Assembly (NCBI RefSeq): GCF_004402015.1
Contig: NZ_SOPW01000003.1
Location: 186,001-250,000, forward strand
Direction: 5' to 3'
Source: Filobacillus milosensis
GTDB taxonomy: Bacteria; Bacillota; Bacilli; Bacillales; Alkalibacillaceae
Length of the DNA: 64,000 nucleotides
Below are positions 62,479 to 64,000 of this stretch, piece by piece. A model generated the notes under the pieces. It searched no databases. It saw only the letters and a list, made by a program, of their open reading frames with translations, and had not been told where the DNA came from. Position 1 is the first letter of the stretch, and each line of letters opens with the position of its first letter. A program made the translations under genes and the position numbers.

Positions 62479-63588
62479 TTATTGAACGATTCTCATATTT
62501 AATTCTAGATCCTTTACATACGCTAGAGGTAGTAGAATTTTCTCAAAGTCAAATTCACTAAGTTCCATATTGTTACGAACTCTATTTGGTAAATCTGGGT
62601 TGGCTAATGCGCTAGTGCCTAATGATATTAAGTCTGCTTCATTATTCTTTAATAACTCTTCAGCTTTGTCAGGGTTACCTAATTTTCCATTAGCGATTAC
62701 CGGTAGATTTGAGAATTCTTTTGCAGCTTTTGCTAATGTGCGCGAATTTTCACCAAAGGAAGGACTAGTTGCATCACCATCAGTAACATGAATATAGTCT
62801 AAAGAAGTCTTTCCAAGCTCTGAGAAAATATATTCAGCTTCTTTTTCACCTTCAGCCCATTTGTGATCAGGATCAGATACTTTTATTTGGGAGATACGAA
62901 TGCCTACGATGAAATCTGAACCTACTGCTTCACGGATACTACCAATTATCTCTAAGAAAATTTTTAATCGGTTTTCTTTTGAACCACCATATTGATCATT
63001 ACGGTGGTTTAAATAATCAGTTAAAAATTGATCTAATAAATAACCATTTGCCCCATGAATTTCAACACCGTTGAAACCGGCTTTTTTAGCACGGACAGCA
63101 CTCTTTACGAATGAGTTTGTTACTTGTTCAATATCTGTAATAGTCATGGATTTAGGTGTTTGAAATGCTCCTGAACCACCATAAAAACCTAATTGCTCTC
63201 CTTTTGGTGGAATATTTGAAGGAGAGATTGTTTCATTTGTATATGCATTATCTTGACTTTGTCCACCAGCATGCATAAGCTGTGCTATCATTATTGAACC
63301 GTGTCTTTGAACAGCTTTAACCACTGGTTTCCAAGCATTTAAATGTTCTTCTGTCGCGAGCCCAGGTTGATTTTCATAACCTTGACTGTAACTTTCATCT
63401 AGATAAATACCTTCAGAAATTATCGCACTAAATCCACCTTTAGCGTAGCGCTCATAATACTTTTGCATTGTTTCGTTGGCTTTTCCATCTTGATTAGCAC
63501 TTATTCTCGTCATAGGCGCTACAATATAGCGATTATTTAAGTTTATATTTTTTAACTTAAATTCGGAATAAAGAGTATGATGTGTCAT
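62479..63588 (-). CDS. Old yellow enzyme-family NADH:flavin oxidoreductase
   Basis: A 369-residue TIM-barrel FMN enzyme reducing activated alkenes, nitro compounds or quinones. FMN contacts in NRYIVAPMTRISAN, the substrate pair in GVEIHGANGYLLDQFLTDYL (HGAN form), and the late LISLGTSALANPDLPNRV. It is at the edge of the redox island. ATG 63588 behind AAAGGATG on the minus strand. Confidence 0.93.
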   Translation of the reverse strand: MTHHTLYSEFKLKNINLNNRYIVAPMTRISANQDGKANETMQKYYERYAKGGFSAIISEGIYLDESYSQGYENQPGLATEEHLNAWKPVVKAVQRHGSIMIAQLMHAGGQSQDNAYTNETISPSNIPPKGEQLGFYGGSGAFQTPKSMTITDIEQVTNSFVKSAVRAKKAGFNGVEIHGANGYLLDQFLTDYLNHRNDQYGGSKENRLKIFLEIIGSIREAVGSDFIVGIRISQIKVSDPDHKWAEGEKEAEYIFSELGKTSLDYIHVTDGDATSPSFGENSRTLAKAAKEFSNLPVIANGKLGNPDKAEELLKNNEADLISLGTSALANPDLPNRVRNNMELSEFDFEKILLPLAYVKDLELNMRIVQ

Positions 63589-63687
63589 TATTTACATCCT
63601 TTCTTCAAATCTTTCTTAATGAATGTTATAAGAAGATTATCTTCAATTCAAGATTTATGCTTATCATTAAATTACTCAAATAATAGT

Positions 63688-63852
63688 TTGGCTATCGATA
63701 TGGAACTTTATTCGAAGTAGTTCAGTCTAATCAGAAAGCATGTAATAAAATAATTCCATGGGAAGATGAACAAATCAATCAAACACCAAAGACGTATGAG
63801 CATTCGTTGAATTTGAAAAAGGGGAAATATTATTTTACATTAAATAGCTAAG
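63688..63852 (+). pseudogene. Possible gene remnant (start missing)
   Basis: An open frame of about 53 codons without a start codon, reading GYRYGTLFEVVQSNQK, then IIPWEDEQINQTPKTYEHSL and ending KGKYYFTLNS. It looks protein-like and might be the tail of a decayed gene; no family is recognised. Confidence 0.35.
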
Positions 63853-63855
63853 TGT

Positions 63856-63954
63856 ATGTATATTAGATGCGAAAAGTTTTTAATTAATTCTGCTTGGGTT
63901 AATAGAGGAGGCGAGCAAGAAGTTAGACTTGAATGCCAACCTAATAAAGAATAG
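63856..63954 (+). other. Short frame of 32 codons near the right edge, doubtful
   Basis: It reads FLINSAWVNRGGEQEVRLEC near its middle, which looks like a fragment of a protein. No good ribosome site. Possibly a remnant, like the frame before it. Confidence 0.25.
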
Positions 63955-64000
63955 ATCAAGAATAGGTTATGGGCGAAGAGATCAAATAGACGTTCAAAAT

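Overview
The window is low-G+C DNA from a spore-forming, Bacillaceae-type Firmicute. This is inferred from gene content and order close to Bacillus subtilis (recU-ponA, yppC/yppE, ypsA-gpsB-rnpB-ypsC, bpsA-bpsB, thyA-dfrA, fer, dynA), strong AGGAGG-type ribosome sites, a T-box leader, type B RNase P RNA, and small spore and germination proteins. The genus cannot be named from this sequence. No tRNA, rRNA, CRISPR array, prophage or intact insertion sequence was seen.

Left part (1-20 kb), mostly housekeeping: a class A penicillin-binding protein (cut by the left edge) with recU; yppC, a tiny ORF, yppE, cytidine deaminase; ypsA, gpsB, rnpB, an rRNA methylase and an M32 carboxypeptidase; an SDR enzyme; a type III polyketide synthase with its methyltransferase and a rhodanese; a queuosine-precursor transporter broken by a one-base frameshift behind a likely preQ1 riboswitch; a cold-shock gene with a long structured leader; thyA-dfrA; two tatA genes plus tatC; ung.

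Middle part (20-45 kb): MsrAB fusion, two GC-rich intergenic repeats, a LysM/M14 peptidoglycan peptidase, ferredoxin, a diguanylate cyclase overlapping a fused-dimer dynamin (DynA), an S9 peptidase, a second MsrA, a lipoprotein class B PBP, a phosphodiesterase-family protein, GDPD, an oxidoreductase that seems to start at ATT, superoxide dismutase with an AhpD-like partner, a K+ channel, an orphan Flp pilin next to a decayed tadC tail, a CDGSH protein and an orphan pair of peptide-type ABC permeases.

Right part (45-64 kb): a T-box-controlled zinc-type methionyl-tRNA synthetase, a SleB-like hydrolase, a FAD oxidoreductase, a half-size MFS protein, a sulfur operon (rhodanese lipoprotein, rhodanese, TusA-like, YeeE/YedE transporter), and a redox island (flavodoxin-fold reductase, membrane protein, Crp/Fnr regulator, OsmC, thioredoxin-fold protein, AhpD-like peroxidase, old yellow enzyme). 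Two identical 16-bp palindromes lie in front of genes on either side of the Crp/Fnr gene and are probably its operators.

Most interesting point: the AhpD-like gene at 61773-62318 is one continuous frame interrupted only by a UGA exactly where the second cysteine of its CxxC motif should be. A 17-nt, unusually GC-rich hairpin begins 10 nt downstream. This is the layout of a bacterial selenocysteine codon plus SECIS element, so the gene may encode a CxxU selenoprotein. A nonsense mutation is the main alternative.
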